Source: Rotaria sordida | Taxonomy: Eukaryota; Rotifera; Eurotatoria; Philodinida; Philodinidae | NCBI GenBank assembly: GCA_905250125.1 | Contig: CAJNOL010000059.1 | Coordinates: 175,744-239,743 of the forward strand | Direction of reading: 5' to 3' | Length of the DNA: 64,000 bases | In this document: positions 48,870 through 62,700 of the stretch, piece by piece | Numbering within the stretch: the stretch's first letter is position 1 | Layout of the letters: each line of letters begins with the position of its first letter | Notes under the pieces: model-generated | Told to the model about the DNA's origin: nothing | Database searches by the model: none | Seen by the model: only the letters and a program-made list of their open reading frames with translations | Position numbers and translations under genes: made by a program

Positions 48870-50067
48870 TAGAAAAAAGAAAAACAACAACGATGTTGTT
48901 TTGTGTTTACTGATTTTTTATTTCTTTTTTTATGTAATTATTGTTTTTTTTTGTGTGTTTTTATACGTTGCATAAGTTACAGAAGAACATTGGTTTTTTT
49001 TTACGAGAGATTTAATTCTTTGAAAGAAGATTTTGATAAAGTTCGAAATTATCTATTAGATGTTAATATTGGTTAAAAATTCTTTGTTATCGCATTCAAC
49101 AATTATAGAAATAATTTTTCTAAAAAAAAAATATTTTGAACTTTATATTATACGTAGGATATTCAAAAAGTTCTTGGACAGATTTATTTCAAAGATAATA
49201 TGAGATCATGTTGTATTATTAGTGCAATCTATGCGTAATTTATACAGTCTTTTATCTATGGATATCATAAACTCTACTGAATTAAGCATATACCGGATGT
49301 AGCAAAAGTTTATATTCTACTTGGATCACAAAACCGAATCTCTATAACTATTTTCGAAATTTTAATTGACTATTATTAACACCGCCATGAAGCACATGTA
49401 CACAATATTGATTTCTATCGATATTTTATCTTACTTCAATTATCCTATTTTTATTAAAGATGATTGATACATGACAAGACAACTAACGGCTAGATTTTAT
49501 AACAATAAATAAGAGATAAGGAAACTGCTGAAAACAAATGTTTCCATTGTACATATTCACTTTCAAAAATTATGGAAGCAGTAGTTCATTATGAAACATA
49601 GCTAAATAAACGTTACATGTATAACTCCTCCTACATGAAGGAGATCAAATGCGTTACGCTTAATGATATTGTCGATATGATCAGGGCCAAATCAATAATA
49701 CGATCGAATAGATTATATCTAACAACAGATTAGTGACATTTGTTTTTCGTCGTTGAAAGTTGATATCAATTAATCACATAACTTTATTTCATCAAGTTTA
49801 GAATATATTCATTGAGTTTTTTTTCTTTGAGTCATCGATATATTTTATTAATAACAAAAAAAAAAAAACAGGAAGAAGACAAATGAAAAGAATAACTGTC
49901 GAACAAAACTCATATATATTTTATTTGGTTACGGAAGTTTTTTTTTCGATAGAGTCGTTCCACTGAAACGAATAACTCGACTAGAAAAACAAGTGAAAAT
50001 GGAACCACAATAATAATCAGACACCACCGGTGATAAAATAAACTCAAAAAATTATGCATTATATTAC
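48870..50067. other. Convergent intergenic region before EDEM3
   Basis: 3' flanks of two convergent genes. A stretch from about 49156 (AGGATATTCAAAAAGTTCTT) recalls mariner-type ends but has no readable transposase. Nothing else supported. Confidence 0.45.
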
Positions 50068-53000
50068 TTAATTTATATCGTTTCTTTTTGATCTTTTTTC
50101 GGTATATTCTCGAGTATCAGTTGTTCGTGTTGTAGTTGTTGTTTGTTGTTGACTTTCTTCTTGATTTGTTGTTGTTGTAGTAACTTCGACAGGAATTTCA
50201 ATTTGTTGTTCTTGTTTAACTGTGATATTTGATTTAAATGATTCATTAGCACCACCATTAGCAAGAGCTGTTCGAATCATTTTATCAAATGCTGGACGAT
50301 ATGAATCAATATTATTTAATTGACCACCAAAATTGGCTGCTGTTAAATTAAGACTATTCAATAGTTCAGAAGTTATCTCTTCAGCAGATTTATTTTCGTC
50401 TAAAAGAAATTTTGAAAAATTTTTATTACAAATATTTTAACGATAAGAAATAGAAGCATCAGTGAAACTCTAGTTTTCAACAGATAATTTCAGCGTTGAA
50501 TTTCATTTTCTAACATCATTTGCTTCCATCCAAAAAAAGTATTTCATTAAAATTTTATATATTATTTTATGAACAATTTTTTCCTAATGTTTAAATAGTT
50601 AGAGAAACATTTCATATCTTATTGTGAAAATTCTGTTGTGATTCATATTTTAATTTCTTCAGAATCATGAAATATGTTTTAATAGAAACTAATTAAGGAG
50701 AATTTTCAGGAATTTTAAGATTCAAAAGAAAACCGTTTCATATGATGACGGTTCCAGAAAGAAAAATCTGTTTAGAATGTCATACTATGCAAAAACTTAA
50801 AGATTCGGATGTTTTTTTCAAGTGAACAAAATCTAACCGTATATGTCCACATTTATGTTCTATATTACATTCTTATGTCCTGAAAATAAGTGTTTATCAT
50901 AAATCGAGACCGGATAGTCAAAGGTATGGTAACGAGTTAGCTTACTTCGTTAACTTACTCACTCTCACCCTTTCTGCCTCCATCACAAATGGAGACAGCT
51001 AGTATTAAAAAAACTTTTAATTATGCTTTATTTTAGTTGAAATACATCATTTCTGGGATGAACAAATACCAAGCCTATCAGAATTAATTGATGATTGATG
51101 AGATCTATTTTGTTTTTTTAAATGTATAGTAGCCATCAAAAGTTCTGCTATCAGCTAAAAAGTATCTATCTAAACGTGAATCCTTTGGTCTCATTTTTTG
51201 AAGAGAAATAGAGTACGATGAACCCAGACAGCAAGCAGAAATGAGGAATTGATCGGTCTTTAAGCGAAGAAGCTAGAACGTCAATAAAAATCTTATGTCA
51301 AACGATTATAGTTTTCTTGATTTATGAAGTTATCGTTGAATATTCTTAGTATGAGAGTTGATAGAATTCATCAAAAAGTAACTTGAATTTTTTTCCAATG
51401 AGTTATTTACTCTAATCAAGTATTTCCTGACAATTTCATGATTATAACTATTGGTGGAACGCAAACCTATGCGAAGACCGTTCTAAATAATGTGGAGCTT
51501 TATTTATCCATAAAAGGATTAATATTAACGTTTCAAAAATCTTTTTTTCAGGCCCAAGAAAAAAATAGTGTATTTTTCTCAATCTGATCGATCTCGGATT
51601 AATGCAAGGTCTGTTCGTAGTAAAAAATATCAAGGAAAAAAGATTCAAATTTACGTACTTTTTACCTGGTAGTGGAATATTTAGCGCTGACTGTATGTAT
51701 GTTTAAAAAAGACATCAATGTGGTTTTTAATCCTAATTTTTTGAAGAATTTCTCTTCATTGAGAGAAATTTGTTATCTTAGCGTCAGATTTTGCATCTCT
51801 GTTGTTATTTTCATCATTAAACTGCTTGAAAAATAAGTTTTTTAAAGAATGCATACAATCTCAATCCTAAAGAAAAGTTGTTGCTAATCATATGGAGATT
51901 ATTTTATTAGGATACATTTCCTCATCATCCTTTTACTTAATCCTCCAGAAATACAATAAGAATATAATTCATATATCATAACGAGACATTATTGATAGAC
52001 AGTCTTTGATCATATATCAACAACATCTGTCATAGTCTATGGGGAGAAGAGAGTACCGCCAAATTTTTATTCTTATACTTCAACACTCCTTTTAGATCGT
52101 GTTTCACAAAATATACGAAGTATATGTCTTTTAATTATAATCTCGAAGAACAAGATTAATCAGACATCTATTCTACATATCTAAATCTATCCAACATTCA
52201 GTAGAAATTCATCTATAAATAATGCTAATGAAAGAATTGAATAACAAATCATAAGAATTATTTGAAAATAATTATATTCTATAAAACTTCAATTTAGATA
52301 TTATATTCACAAAAGAAAGAATCCTGTGTAAAAAGAAAATTTCTTACTAGCTTCAATAATATGTTCAAATTGAATTATTGGTTGTTTGTTCATAATTTCA
52401 GTTTCAACATGATTATCTTCTTGATGAATAGTTAATTCTAATTGTTTTAATTGTATTGGTACAATTTGACATAAATTTTTCTTTTTAAACCATTCAATTT
52501 GTCCATAAATCCATTTTCTACTCGTTTGATTAAAAGGTTCTATCAAACTTTCTAAAATTTCCATTTGTTGATAAAAACTTTCTTTTAAAAGTTTTTCTTC
52601 ACCAATATAAACAATTAAATTTGGTTGTTTTGATACAAGATGTAATAATTGAAATGCTTCATCTTTAAACATTAATACAAATGGAATATGTACATTATTA
52701 TTTCCATCACCCGTCATAGAAAATATTGCACCATTCGATGATTTTAATGAGGCATTATGATCAATAACAATACCTCCAATAGCTTGAACATGTTCTAATT
52801 GACGAGCTTTTTCAATAAACATACAATCACCACGACGAACAATACCAATGCGTGAATAAAGATGATGAGGATAGAATAATTGTGAACAAGCAGAAAATGG
52901 TTGAGCAACATATAGTTGAGCAAATATCTAAAACAAATGAAGAATAAAAGAGAAAAAAAACTGAAATATTATTTTATTTAATTACTTACTCCTGCTTTTC

Positions 53001-56000
53001 CATGTAACTGTTTACCAAATTGAGCAGAACCAACGGTAAAACTAACTAATTTTGTTAATGGTGAGATTACTAATGGAATAACACTTAATGGTAAATGATG
53101 TCTAGTGTCTGATGATGATTGACCTATTCCATTAACATTTTTCATTAATTCCATCATTTCTTGTATAAAAAGAAGACCATCATCAGCATCCTCATTTGAT
53201 GCAGCATTAGCCGAATTATGAACCAATTGAATACCTAAGTAAAAAAAACATCATATATAAAAGTAAAAAGAAAAAGATATTTGATTTCTTACGACCATCA
53301 GCCATAGTTTGAGTTTGAATTCCCATTTGTGTAAGTTGAGCTACATGTTGAGGATCTCCAGCGGAAAATTCAGCAGCTGTCAAACGATTGCGTGATCTAA
53401 GCAAAGAACAAAAATAAAAGAAAATAGGCTTCATCCTATGGAAAGTTTTGAACTATCATCATGTTCTTAATTTATCTTTTATCTACAAGTAAATCTCGAT
53501 AGAACCTAAAGAAAGAGTCTAACCAAAGATCTGATCATTTTTTTTACCAAGATTTTAATTTAAATCTTTACTAATAAAATATTTTGCCATCTAATAGCAA
53601 AATCATGTGTATCAGTCATTAAATACTTTCAAGAAGGAAGAATACCTCTTCTTTCCGACTACCTTGCGGTATAGAGTGCTGCTTAGTAGCAGATTCATTA
53701 GTCCGATATCTTCCCTACAACTAATACTAATTGTAACTCTGAATAGAAGGTCAGCATGACGCTGAATTCTTGGGCTCAATAGCTTGAGATTCTCATGCAG
53801 ACTGACTAACCACATACTAGTCACGAAGACAGGTATATGTCACAAGTTAGTCAGCATGCTATCGAACGAATAATTCGAGGCCAACAGCCCTTAGTAACTT
53901 GTCCAAGGTCATTCCATATCTATGACGACTTTACTTTCATGAAAGAAGCTAGAAGCAAAATACTAGAAACACCGTCAAAAAACGTGTTTTTTTCATCAAT
54001 GTCACTAATTTCCTAAAGGCTGCCGAATTTCGTAGGAATAACATTTTGAAGAAAAAAAGAAATAATCGCGCAATCCAATTTGATCAAAGTACTCAAAAAA
54101 TAATTTGAGTCCAATCGGATGCACGATGTGAGAGGAAAAAGAAGAAAAACTTAGGTGTTTTTTTTGTTCAACAATTGATTTTGAGAAAAATGCGAAACAA
54201 ATTTTCATTTATATATCAGGACTTTTTTCTCTAACTATAATGATCGAAAGTTGGTGGTGTTACAGATATAAAAACGTTAAAATAATAGAATTGAATAAAT
54301 ATGATCCTAATCAATTTAAGAAAAACGACGTTTTTTTTTACTCTCTCTTTCGTTTTTCATTTGTAATTGATGATGATGTTGTTATTGTTTCTGTCATATC
54401 TTGATCACCTCGAATATTTCTTCTTAATTGTTCTTTATATTGATGTGATTGAAATTGACCATTAAAAGCTGGACATTGATTATTTTTTGCTCGTCTTTCA
54501 TTTAATCGTTCGGTTAATGAAAGATTTTTTTGTTCATAAAGACGTGCTGATAATAATGTTTGTTTATCAAATTCTTTTCTTAATGTATCATTTATATTAA
54601 ATAATAATAAATTAAGTGGTAGAAGATGTGCTTCAGTTGTAAATATAAATTGATCTATATCAATATAACGATGTGGAGTAGAATCAAATAATAAATAAAG
54701 ATATTTAAATGTTTCAGCTAATACAAATGAATCCATACGATCTTCATGTTGACCAGTAGAAACATCAGATAGAGCAGCATAACCACATGGTACACGAGCA
54801 TGTTTTTCTAAATTAGTTAATATTGTACGACCAACTTCAAGATAATGAGGATCGTCAGTAGCCTTAAAAATAAAAATTAATTATAAAATTGATAAATCGA
54901 ATTGTTTCTATTTGTGAAAACTATTAAAATTAAATCCTTACAATCCAAGAGTAATAGAACGATATCTCTAAACATTTTGAACTCTCTTCCTAATAAATCC
55001 ATTGCGTATGGCGACCAGCACCCGTCGGCTCCAAGATGTTTGGACCCGAACCCGGATCCGGTCGCTTAAATTTTTTGGATCCAAGCACGATGATAAATCA
55101 GTTTCGATAATATATTCAAAAAGTCTTTTACTGCTTTTTTGTATATTTTCTAAATACATTCAATTTTTTTTCTTCATAAAACGAACAAAATTTTGAAAAA
55201 ATTCACAATACATTGTATGCATCAAAGTTTTCTTCAGATTTGGACCCGGTCAAAACGAAATTGTTAGACCCGGACCCGCTCGGGTCCGAGTCCTACCCGA
55301 CGGGCTCTAATGGCAACACGAATTTTTGCGTCCTCCGAATAGCTACTATAAATATGGCCTATTGATTATTCACTGAGATAGAATGCTTAGATATTTGTAC
55401 GGTTAAGATTAGATACATTTACGGACGGCTGCTGGTAGCCCGTTAAGAGTTGAAGCAATCATTATAGGATTCAAGAAGTTAGAATATAAGTCAGTTTAGT
55501 ATCATTTTTCGATAAAGAATTAGAGAAACAAAAGTGTCTTGTGTAATGGTAATTATTCAAGAATTACATCTGTAAGAAAGATCTTGAAATATTGTACACT
55601 GACGTCATGATATCTATCTTCTGTTTTCTTTGATATGTCCTTTGAGAAATCTTTGAATAAGTTATCACTCTCTCTCTCTCTCCTGTTGATATACATATAT
55701 ATACAGATGTTTTTTTCTTATTGTTCAAATGAAAACGTTGTTCATTTCAGCTTATTCGATGTCGCTTCTATACTCTTTATTCACAAAGAATGACTATATT
55801 TAACTGAAAATCAAAGAGTTAATTAACTACACAGAGCGAAGGATACGAAATCTGTAGATGAGCGTATTTCTCCGTATCGTATACGAAAAACTACGATCGT
55901 AATACTGAGCCTAGGGATGGGCAAAGTTGGCTTTTTTTTAGAATTGGAATTGACCGTATGGATTTTTCTGGGATTGGAATCCCCCATTCCTAATTGAACT

Positions 56001-59000
56001 ATGCAATACAACAATAGACGACAAATTACGGTCATTTACGATCGTGCTTATTCCGCCTCGGTATTTAATTTAACATAATCAAATTTATATTTATTTCTAC
56101 AATAATGTGATATTTTGTTATAGTGTACAATTTCTTCAGGCAATATTTTACAAAAAATACAATTTTTACATAGATATGAGTAAGATGGTCCCAATCTCGT
56201 TGGTACTGAGAACGAATTTTTTCGGACGCCGTCGAAACCAAGACTAAAAACGACTGGTTCCGTTCATATCTACTTTTACAATATTAACTACGGAATTTCA
56301 TCATGAAGGACATGTTTATATATTTACACGCGTTTACAAAGAAATAAAAACAAAATTAAAACATAGACTAGATAGTTGTCTTTTTTTCATTTAATAGTAA
56401 TACGGAACAAAATGGTGACAGCAATAGGCTAGATTGATAATATATTTTCGAAGCACCATTAAATGAAATTAAAGAAAGAAAAAGAACGAACTCAACTATG
56501 TTTTGTTTTTTGTTAACTTATGTAAATACGTATATAAACATGCTTGTCACATGACATTGCGCAGTTTATTTTATAAAAATGTGTTTTTGTAAAATATTGT
56601 GTGATGAAATTATACACGATAACGAAATGTCGTATGATTGTAAATAAATACACCTTAGACTATGTTTAATTAATTAGGAAAAGAATTCAAAATGTTTACA
56701 GATTTATTAACCATCTTAAAAATGCAACAACACTACAATATACTATTTTTTGTTTACAGAGGATCAATGAAGTAAATTACATCATCTCTAGTTACAAGGA
56801 AGATTAGAGGTTGCAGCGAGTGAAAAAAATACACTTAGTTTTAGATATTAATATTCATAACACTTTATACCAATTTATCAACTGAAATTTTAGAATGCTT
56901 AAATTTCTGTTTGTACTACGTTCGAGCTTTTTCATTTTTAATCATATTTAATGAAAAATTTTTTCATCATTTCATAATTCTGTTACTAAATGATTGAGAA
57001 AAATGCTTCTATAAAAGGGTAATGAAATCTTTTGTTACATTTTAAATCAAAAATTTTCATATCAAATATCTATTTACCTTATAAAGAAAATATGTTGATT
57101 CGACAAATTCAGGTCTTAATGGATGTGAATTCCAATGTATTCTATAATCTGTTGTAAAAGCTTCTGGTAAAAATTTATGTTTCTTAACAACTTGATAAAG
57201 CATTTCATGTAATTCAATAGCCGGTTTTAAATCTCCTGTCATAACTTGTAATCCAGGCCAAAATGCTAATAAAGCATCCATATGATTTTTAGCTAAACGA
57301 TATGGTTGATGCATATGTACATTAACCATAGCAACACCTTGTTGAACATAAGACATTATTGATGAATAATGTTGTTGAAAACGAGATAAATAATCAGTAT
57401 TTTTTTCACCTAATAAAATATATGCTTTAAATAAATATTCATAATATGAATCAATACCAGCACCAATGCCTGATTCACGTACAATCCAATCACCTGAATG
57501 TACATTAAGTATTGTACCCATTAAATTTGATTGTTGATGTCGTCTTTCCCATAAATATGACATAGCACGATCAGCATATTGTTCAAATAAATAATTTCCT
57601 GTTAAACGTGATAATGTTGCCCATTCTAATATTAATGTACCAGCACATGCTGTACATGTAAAACGTTCACGTTCACTTTTTGATAATGTTAAATCAATAC
57701 CATAACGAAGATTAACACGTGGTAATGGTAAACCACTTGTTGTATTAAATGCTGGTAATAAACGAAGTCCTAAATCATGAGCTAATACTAATAATTCATC
57801 ACGATACCAAGATAAACGTAATGGATGACGTGAATTAATATATTTTGCTGATATATGACCACCGAGAAGACCACTAAAAATAAGATAATTAGTCATTGCT
57901 ATTTTATCTTACGAGAGAATCTCCTGAAATGTCTCCCTCCCCCCCGATTTCAATGATTTTTCGCTTACAGATAATACATAGTATTCTAATAAAAACTCTA
58001 AAATGATTTGGATTCCTATTGATATTTGACTAAGCTATCGAATTTTGATTTAAAACTTTGTACATATAGAAAACTCAACTAGACTAGCTTCCATTAAAAA
58101 ATTCAGAAGTTTTGAACAAAGTCTCTTCGAGATATAGACCATATTTCATGGATAATGTATTTTTTTTAAACTTCATATCTCAAATGAACTTTGTTCAAAA
58201 CTTTTGAATGTTTTTATGAAAGCTAATCTATTCGAATTCTCTATGTGTACAATGCTTTAGAGCGAAATTCGAAAATACGAATTGTCCGAAAACTTGGGGT
58301 CTCTAGAAAATAAACATATTACAAATTCAATAGCTTAGCCAAATCTCAATAGGAACCCAAAGTATTCTAGGATTTCTATGAGAAAACTATGTAGTATCTA
58401 TAAGCAAAAAGAATCGTTAAAAATGGAAGGAAGCATCTGAAGAAATTCACTCGTTAGTAACGTCTTTTTGTCGTATGTTTACAATAATTGATCTATTTTT
58501 TTTATTCATTGTCCATATCTTAGCAGTTATAGTTCTTCGATCATCTGCATATGTTTGCACAAGTAATCAAAAAATAAATAATAAATAGAAGCTTATGAGA
58601 AAGTACATTTATCTCATTTTACTTTACTATTGATAAAGTTACTATGACATTCATACTTTTCTTCTTTTATATCTTCTTTAGTCCTTTTAAAGGAACTAAA
58701 AGCAATAAAATCAAATAACTGTAATAAATTCTTATGTTCTATTATATTTTTACTTTCTCTTCTTAATGTTGTAGAAGACATACAAGTATAGAAAAATAAA
58801 ACGTAATAAACTTGATTTCTCGTAGAACGAGATAGCTGGCATGTTTTGCGTAGGGCCAGGGAATATCATCTAAGGATGCAAGCAAAGAATCAAAATAGAC
58901 AGTACTAATGAACATGTTTGAATGAGAAAGACGATTTTAGAGACCTTCAAATTATGATAGAATCATTGTCCGATTTATAACTATCAGGCGATTTCGTAAA

Positions 59001-59769
59001 ATGTTTTCAATGATAACTCATTTGATAATATTATTGTAAACACTAAACTTAACAATATTTCATAGTCCTTCAACTCTTGCTGTTAATCAACGATAGAATG
59101 AAGGAAATTTCAAACTAATCCCGCAAACAACACATTGTTCTATATTTTTTAATACTACATTACCCAATCATACGAATATTTGTTTCAAAAACAGAAACAA
59201 TAACATCACGATCAAATGAAACATGTTGTATAACTCGACGAACAGCATGTTCAAATTCATCGAACATTCCAAGCACCTAAAACATAAAAATTCATAAAAC
59301 AATTAATTTAAAATATGTTTTTATTATGTACCGCTAATGTATCCAAACTATCAACGAGTGTTAACGAAAAACTAAATAAGAAAAATAATTAAAATCAATA
59401 GATATTTAATTTATTAATAAAAATTTTTCATTTACTTTCCAAGAGCATCATCAATATCACCTCGAGATGTTTCTGAACCACGATATCGGCCTTTACAACT
59501 ATAAACAAAACATATTATATTCATTACATAGAATAAAATCTGTCACCTTAATGGCATTAATTCATCAGCTGGATAAGCATATTTCTATAAATAGATTATA
59601 AAATAAAAAGAAAAAAGGAAAATATGATTATATTTCCTACCATATAGGAACCAAAAGCATGTTTAAACATATCAATAACTTGTAAACGAAGTTGAGCTTT
59701 TTCTTCTGGTGACATACCAGCAGCAATAGTTGATATAAGAAAAAGTATTTGAAATATTTTGATAAACAT
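50068..59769 (-). CDS. EDEM3: ER degradation-enhancing alpha-mannosidase-like protein 3 (EDEM3)
   Basis: ER-lumenal GH47 enzyme that trims mannose from misfolded glycoproteins for ER-associated degradation. Eleven exons: 59641-59769, 59547-59584, 59436-59498, 59332-59371, 59164-59276, 57078-57873, 54342-54862, 53293-53396, 52990-53234, 52348-52927 and 50068-50399; 2961 nt, 986 residues. A signal peptide (residues 1-18) is followed by the GH47 domain, about 20-480, with [48 protein letters not shown] and [10 protein letters not shown] protease-associated (PA) domain, about 700-790 ([18 protein letters not shown]), identifies EDEM3 rather than EDEM1 or EDEM2. The last exon is Gln/Thr-rich and ends KRNDIN without a KDEL signal; it joins in phase across a 1.9-kb intron but is the least certain part. 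Confidence 0.92.
51905..52118 (+). repeat. Dispersed repeat, family D, copy in the last EDEM3 intron
   Basis: Parallels 20765-21003: both begin GGATACATTTCC, share CCTTTTACTTAAT(T/C)CTCCAG and end in a form of CTTTTAGATC(A/G)TGTTTCACAAA. It has no open frame. Confidence 0.65.
53628..53932 (+). repeat. Dispersed repeat, family B, copy 2, in an EDEM3 intron
   Basis: Second copy of the repeat at 45780-46016, with about 50 extra bases in the middle. It lies in the intron between the exons at 54342-54862 and 53293-53396. Confidence 0.6.
55005..55312. mobile_element. GC-rich dispersed repeat, family E, in an EDEM3 intron
   Basis: Starts GCACCCGTCGGCTCCAAG and ends CCTACCCGACGGGCTCTAA, so its ends are imperfect inverted repeats. 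Inside are several GGACCCG and GGATCCGG words around an AT-rich centre. Related blocks occur at 27478-27665 and, weakly, at 800-950. It is probably a short non-autonomous DNA element. Confidence 0.55.
55911..55990. repeat. Possible hAT-type element end in an EDEM3 intron
   Basis: CTAGGGATGGGCAAAGTTGG looks like the CAGGGATGGGCAA-type terminus of hAT elements. It is followed by GGAATTGGAATTGACC and GGGATTGGAATCCCCCATTCC. I could not find the matching end. Confidence 0.3.
57970..58403. mobile_element. Palindromic MITE, family A, copy 2, in an EDEM3 intron
   Basis: The left half (ATAATACATAGTATTCTAAT, GATTTGGATTCCTATTGATA) recurs inverted at the right (ATAGGAACCCAAAGTATTCT, then ACTATGTAGTATCTATAAGC). 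The block AATTCGAAAATACGAATTGT matches the complement of copy 1 at 46160, so the two copies lie in opposite orientation. Confidence 0.7.
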
Positions 59770-62700
59770 TTTATTTGATTAAAACTTTATTAAAATTAAA
59801 TATAGAAAATTAAGCAAAGAAAAACAACACAGCAATATTTTTATAATACGCTATTCACGCGTTTTATTATCATAAAAAACAACAGAATTAATACTAAAAT
59901 ATTAATCATAAAGACCGTGAAGAATGCAAATCGAGACACCACATGTTTTGATTTTTTTCTTTTGTGTACAGTGTTATACTAAAAGTAGAAAAGAGTACTT
60001 ATGCGTTTGCCAATAAATTATTGATTAAAAATCCAAAGTCGCGGACTCCACATATTTTTTTATCACTCTAATGGATAAATATATACACTAATCCATTTAC
60101 AAATAGTAAAATTTTAAGAAAGATGTCACCTTAATACAGATATATTTAGATTTTCTTCAAAGACAAATATATACAGCTTCAGTTATCTATGCACAATACA
60201 CAATAAACTTCTTTTTTATGATAGAGATAATAAAACTTTTTGATATAATTGAAGCAGAATCATTCTCTAAAATTTAGTGAACACTAAAAAATAGATAGAC
60301 ATTGTTTTTCACTTTACACTTTGATTTCAAATACAAACTTCGATAATTTTGGATTCCGAAGATGGAATCGACCGAAAAAAAAACAATAGATTGACCAAGA
60401 GTCACCAGAAAATCTGGACACTTTTCAAATCAGAATTTTACGATGAAATTCTATCGATTTTTGGTGTTTTCCTGTCGGAATTAACTCATATTTCTCGACC
60501 ATCAATATTACTACAGTTATCGTAGATATTCCATAATGCAAATTTTCACTTTATTGCTGATACAAAATAAAGCGATCATTATGAGTACAGAAACAAATTG
60601 TTTTCGAACAGATAGTTAATAAATTGAATGTTTCTGGTGGATATTGTGATTAAGTAACATGCCTGAAAATGATAATTACCTAAGATGTTTCGGAACATGT
60701 CAAAATACTTAACAAAAGTGACATATTTATCATCAATCTCATTTCACATTTTTATGGTAGAAAAGGCCCAGTTCGATGGTTCGAATAACTATTTTCATGA
60801 TGCAAATCACTCTTTCTGTGATACAAAAAGCCAGTTGTCATGGTCGAAATGGCCATTTTTATGGCACAAATGACTATGTCTACTGGATCATATCGTCTAA
60901 ATATGTATTGTCTTCTTCTCTCCTTTCTTTTTTTTCTCGTCCTCGCAAAGGTCTTGCCGTCGTTGTACATATGTAAAAGACGAGTACTTTTTGTTTCTGT
61001 TTTGAAATACCCAAGTCAATGGTTTTGGCACCCCGATTCATGAACTTTCGACGAGTTCCCACCGTTTTCCGTGTTTCGGCACGAACAGGCCCGTATTTTT
61101 TTATGTAAGTGTGTGTAGTTACTTTATGTATATTTTTGAAAAGAAAGAAAAGAGAGAAGAAGAACAATGCGAAAAGAAGAGCAGAAGAAGATGTATATTT
61201 AAATAATATGATTTAGTATCATTGACACAGATCATAACAAGAATTTGAAAATGATAAAAAAAAAGAGTTATACAAAAAAAAATCAAAAGTATGATAGGTA
61301 CATACATCAAAGAGAGGAATCTATAAGAAAAAGGTCATGAACGATAAAGACACATATATGTTGAGAGCAACTTAACGTCATTCTTTCATGATAGCAGAAA
61401 TGTTAATTATTCACAAAATTTTGTTTTATACTCGCTTTTTTTTCATTCATAATTTGTCCAGAAAAAAACCTGCTTTTTCTCACCAATCAATAAATTTTCA
61501 GTGGCTTTTATTGTCTTTAAGATATGATAGCATCCGGCGTTGTCAGTTCGAATCATATACTTTGTTTGATATAGTTACTTGATTAATAGCTTACAGTATT
61601 CATTCTACATTGCCACTGATATATCGATATTTTGAAATATTCTATAAGAGTTATCAATAAAAGCACTTTTTACTTTTGGAACTATTGTTGCTATCTTTTT
61701 GATTCGAATAAAACGGTTCTTGAATTTAATATTGCATTGTGTATTTATACGCACGACAAATTATTTGCTAAATTATCTAACTTCTGACAGTATAACTCGA
61801 ATAGTTGAGTGAAATTCTATAGAAATCTTATTGCCTAAAAAAATAATCGAAAAAATATAACTTACTTATTGAGCATTATGTTATTGTGCATATTTAATAT
61901 ATGTATGGATGTATGAGTTAATTAAAACTTCGCACCATTGCTATCGTAAGTATCGAGCCTTCTAATTGTCTCGATATATTGAAAAATATTTCGTTGCAAA
62001 TGCATTTGGAGTTAATCTTAATTTATTGTTATTTAGTGAAGTGACGTCAGTATTCTACACAAACACATTCGACTTTTGATGATTGACCATGAAATGGGAT
62101 CTAAACACAGACTTTTAAATCAAGCTTGGGACAACACTAAGGTCACTTTTTTTTATTTGAAATATTGATATTATCTTTATCCATCAATTCATACGTTCAG
62201 TAGAATGTTTTCAATAATTTACTAAATCGTCACAGTCAATAAAACATTTCATCGAGATTGTGAAGTCTTCAAAATAATTAATTTGTTTTTTTTTCCAAAA
62301 GGCAACATCTAATGAGTTGTATGATTGTCAACTAATCCTTGATTGTTTCAGTAAGTTTTCTTGATTGTTTGGTCTAGTCGAGCATAATCAGTTGTAAGTA
62401 AACTGCTATCAAAATTAAGCTGTCGTCATTTTGATAGATTAATAATCTTTTTTCATCATAATTTTTCTTTTGAGTTAGTCCTATCGATTATATAAATTAT
62501 TATCATTATACATATTATTAAGGTACCTTTTTCTTCCTACTGAAGGCATGAATTTAACTCGTATCATATGTAAAATTGAACTGAGTATATTTTGTCATGC
62601 ATGGCGATTCTGTGACTACTGTCTATGAAGACAACACTGGATGCTGTGTTGTGTGCTCTTCCATTTTATAATTTTTCGTTCGATCACTAAACTAGAGAGC

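Noticed and set aside
49150-49750. Possible mariner element
   Set aside because: A suggestive end-like word and transposase-like phrases were seen, but no catalytic DDD/DDE motifs or paired terminal repeat could be traced.
60685-61167. Several overlapping open frames on both strands
   Set aside because: All readings are open because of local base composition. No product is recognisable and a degenerate short repeat underlies part of it.
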